Shown: positions 62,285-64,000 of the stretch, one piece after another | Layout of the letters: the number at the start of each line of letters is the position of its first letter | Numbering within the stretch: the stretch's first letter is position 1 | Assembly (NCBI GenBank): GCA_963676345.2 | Contig: CAXXTS010000003.1 | Location: 62,001-126,000, forward strand | Direction: 5' to 3' | From: G963665925 sp963676345 | GTDB lineage: Bacteria; Bacillota; Clostridia; Peptostreptococcales; Acidaminobacteraceae | Length of the DNA: 64,000 nucleotides | The notes under the pieces: model-generated | Told to the model about the DNA's origin: nothing | What the model saw: only the letters and a program-made list of their open reading frames with translations | The model's database searches: none | Program-made: the position numbers and the translations under genes

Positions 62285-62730
62285 ACGAGGATGAACGTTT
62301 TGCTGGAACTGTGCAGAGCGCAAAGTTCCAGCAATACGTTCATCCTCGTATATGGCGCGGCTAGCGACATGAGCAATTGAAAATTGCTCTGGCATTTCGA
62401 AGCTATCAAATAAAAACGTTTTGCTGGAACTGTGCAGAGCGCAAAGTTCAAGCAATACGTTCATCCTCGTATATGGCGCGGCTAGCGACATGAGCAATTG
62501 AAAATTGCTCTGGCATTTCGAAGCTATCAAATAAAAACGTATTGCTGGAACTGCGCAGAGCGCAAAGTTCAAGCAATACGTTCATCCTCGTATATGGCGC
62601 GGCTAGCGACATGAGCAATTGAAAATTGCTCTGGCATTTCGAAGCTATCAAATAAAAACGTATTGCTGGAACTGCGCAGAGCGCAAAGTTCAAGCAATAC
62701 GTTCGTCCTCGTATATGGCGTGGCTAGTTC
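62285..62730. repeat. 121-bp tandem repeat, about 3.6 copies
   Basis: The phrase TGCTGGAACT recurs at 62301, 62422, 62543 and 62664, exactly 121 bp apart. Copies differ by few bases (for example GTTTTGCTGG against GTATTGCTGG, and AGTTCCAGC against AGTTCAAGC). Each unit contains two inverted repeats: TGCTGGAACT with AGTTCCAGCA, and GAGCAATT-GAA-AATTGCTC. The first copy is further enclosed by ACGAGGATGAACGT (62285-62298) and its complement ending at 62349, making a long hairpin. The block lies in the leader between the riboswitch terminator and the gene. Its minus-strand open frames are a by-product of the repeat. Confidence 0.92.
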
Positions 62731-62851
62731 TCATGTGCATGCGCTCCACCATGAAGTATCTTAATGTTCTATGATGCAACCATCAAGACTTAGCAGTCAA
62801 AATATCAAATAAGTGAGAGTTTGAGTGAGTTCGTATGTGGAGGGAATGGAA

Positions 62852-64000
62852 ATGAAGAGAAAAATACTGGCTATAATGCTCATGATTGTTCTTCTGACAG
62901 CAAGTGCGCTACCAGGATATGCACAGTCAATCAGAGTGCGAGTTGAAGGAAAGACACAGACATGGTACGACGCAGAGTATGAAACACAAGAAGCAGATGT
63001 TACTGCAGAAGATATTCTAAATCATTCTGTGAACGTTTCATCGGCAGGGGCCATTGTCATAGAAGACACGGGGTATGGCCCAATGGTAACGGGTGCATAT
63101 GGAGAAACACCCATCTATCCTGAAGGCTATTTTTCGGTATTGATTGGAAGTGGGAACAGCATTCAATTTTCACCAGTGGGTATTGGGAGTTTAACACCAG
63201 AAACAATTGGAGACGAACTCATTGTACATTATGCGCCGGGAAGCGGAGTATACATTCCAGAGCTGTCTGTGGACTCCAGTGACAATCAAACAACCCTGAC
63301 TGTGTCAGGTGTGCCGAGTTATGGCGATACCATATTGTGTGAAGATGCAAGTGTGAAAATTACAAAACCGGGCGATGCATCCTTCTCAGAAATCACTGAA
63401 ACAACAGATGCCAGTGGTCAAATAACCCTAATGCTTGATAACGGCACTTATGAAGCAAGCATTACAAAAGAAAGTACTGGTGGGCCTGTTCTCATTCGAT
63501 CTGTACAAGATTTTGAAGTGGAGCCTGTATCCTATAAGACAGTAATTTCTTCATTAAAATCGGATTTATACGACGCAGAGCGCACAGACTATCATGTTGA
63601 TGGGGCCTATTATGCGTTTGGTGACTTGACATATAACATTTTAGAGAGAAGAGCCATTGCAGACACTTATGAAACCTTTGCACCATCAGAGAATTTTGGG
63701 ACAGAGTATTTTAAGGCTTTTGCGAAATTGACTGCAGCTGGAATAAACCCAGAAAACGTAAACGGAGCAGATTTGGTCAGTCAATTTGCAGGTCTGTCTT
63801 TTGAGACGGTAGCAAATCAGCCAAATCAGGCAATTGCAGCGCTAATGGCACTGGATACACATGATATTCAACTGCCTCAAAGCTCGGAAATTACACGTGA
63901 TGCCTTGATTGACTATATCCTTTCTATGCAAGGTGACCAAGGTGGATGGGTCTATAATCAAAAAGGCGATGATTTTGATGTTGCAGGTACAGCACTGATT
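62852..64000 (+). CDS. Secreted DUF4430/transcobalamin-like protein, partial (runs off the window)
   Basis: The first 383 codons of a gene with no stop before the window end. Residues 1-25 are a signal peptide cleaved after GYA. Residues 30-130 form a DUF4430-type domain (IRVRVEGKTQTWYDAEYETQ with ADVTAEDILNHS), the fold of the C-terminal part of human transcobalamin and intrinsic factor. Residues 130-220 look like a beta sandwich, and from about 230 a helical barrel of the prenyltransferase/terpene-cyclase type begins (ALMALDTHDIQLPQSS, then GGWVYNQKGDDFDVAGTALI). With the B12 riboswitch upstream, a secreted corrinoid-binding protein is the best guess. ATG 62852 is seven bases after GGAGGG. 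Confidence 0.82.
   Translation, partial: MKRKILAIMLMIVLLTASALPGYAQSIRVRVEGKTQTWYDAEYETQEADVTAEDILNHSVNVSSAGAIVIEDTGYGPMVTGAYGETPIYPEGYFSVLIGSGNSIQFSPVGIGSLTPETIGDELIVHYAPGSGVYIPELSVDSSDNQTTLTVSGVPSYGDTILCEDASVKITKPGDASFSEITETTDASGQITLMLDNGTYEASITKESTGGPVLIRSVQDFEVEPVSYKTVISSLKSDLYDAERTDYHVDGAYYAFGDLTYNILERRAIADTYETFAPSENFGTEYFKAFAKLTAAGINPENVNGADLVSQFAGLSFETVANQPNQAIAALMALDTHDIQLPQSSEITRDALIDYILSMQGDQGGWVYNQKGDDFDVAGTALI

Noticed and set aside
62231..62693. Three overlapping minus-strand open frames of 69-113 residues with near-identical sequence
   Set aside because: They arise from the 121-bp tandem repeat read in shifting frames, have no ribosome sites, and lie antisense to a riboswitch leader.
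62285..62730. CRISPR array
   Set aside because: The repeated unit is a contiguous 121 bp with no variable spacers and no cas genes in the window.
1..64000. rRNA, tRNA genes, prophage or intact insertion sequence
   Set aside because: None was recognised by reading both strands; there are no transposase, integrase or structural phage proteins, and no tRNA cloverleaf was noticed.

Overview
The window looks like chromosomal DNA of a low-to-moderate-GC anaerobic member of the Firmicutes, most likely a clostridial amino-acid fermenter. The support is strong GGAGG-type ribosome binding sites, TTG and GTG starts, AT-rich intergenic DNA with classical T-tailed hairpins, an EFR1-type flavodoxin/ferredoxin protein, an MetS-type NSS transporter, HD-GYP and GGDEF signalling proteins and a cobalamin riboswitch. 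No rRNA, tRNA, CRISPR, phage or intact insertion sequence was seen, so genus is not assigned.

Left part (1-13.5 kb): a secreted stalk-domain protein; a minus-strand ABC importer operon (binding lipoprotein, ATPase, fused double permease) ending in an overlapping PP2C-type phosphatase; a quinone-oxidoreductase-like enzyme; an NSS sodium symporter with its 31-residue MetS-like partner; an AraC regulator coupled to a DUF2000 protein; a YitT/YczE-type membrane protein; and an Fe-S aldo/keto reductase.

Island A (13.6-21.3 kb) holds an M20 amidase, a three-domain regulator, a YfcC transporter, two tandem N-acylamino-acid-racemase/OSBS-family enzymes and a class III CoA transferase. It reads as uptake, racemisation and hydrolysis of N-acyl amino acids. 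It is followed by a CHAD protein, a lipoprotein/HD-GYP/hybrid-kinase signalling operon (22.7-28.0 kb) and a DNA-alkylation repair cluster (28.3-30.9 kb) whose Ada-AlkA gene is broken by a frameshift at a run of seven A.

Island at 32.3-39.1 kb: a PAS/sigma-54 activator, two tandem TGTC-N10-GACA sites, a terminator and a very good -24/-12 promoter precede a thiolase, GntP permease, SDR dehydrogenase and CoA transferase. This is a complete route from an imported 3-hydroxyacid (hydroxybutyrate-like) to acetyl-CoA. An EFR1 protein, gnd and zwf, and a cyclase-family hydrolase follow.

Island B (44.7-53.2 kb) has an IclR regulator with a clear promoter and repeats, an ArgE/DapE-type hydrolase, a second YfcC transporter, an N-acyl-D-amino-acid deacylase, an M20 amidohydrolase, a diguanylate cyclase and an Asp/Glu-type racemase. 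Island C (55.8-61.9 kb) has a second member of the three-domain regulator family, AbgT, AbgA and an AbgB with a C-terminal frameshift. Together A, B and C suggest a specialist in amide-linked and D-configured amino acid derivatives.

The right end (61.9-64 kb) contains a cobalamin riboswitch with its terminator, 3.6 copies of a 121-bp tandem repeat, and the first 383 codons of a secreted DUF4430/transcobalamin-like protein running off the window. The most novel items are the two paralogous regulators with a GTP-cyclohydrolase-III/GGDEF-like core, the riboswitch-controlled secreted B12-binding candidate with its repeat-filled leader, and the tandem racemase island.
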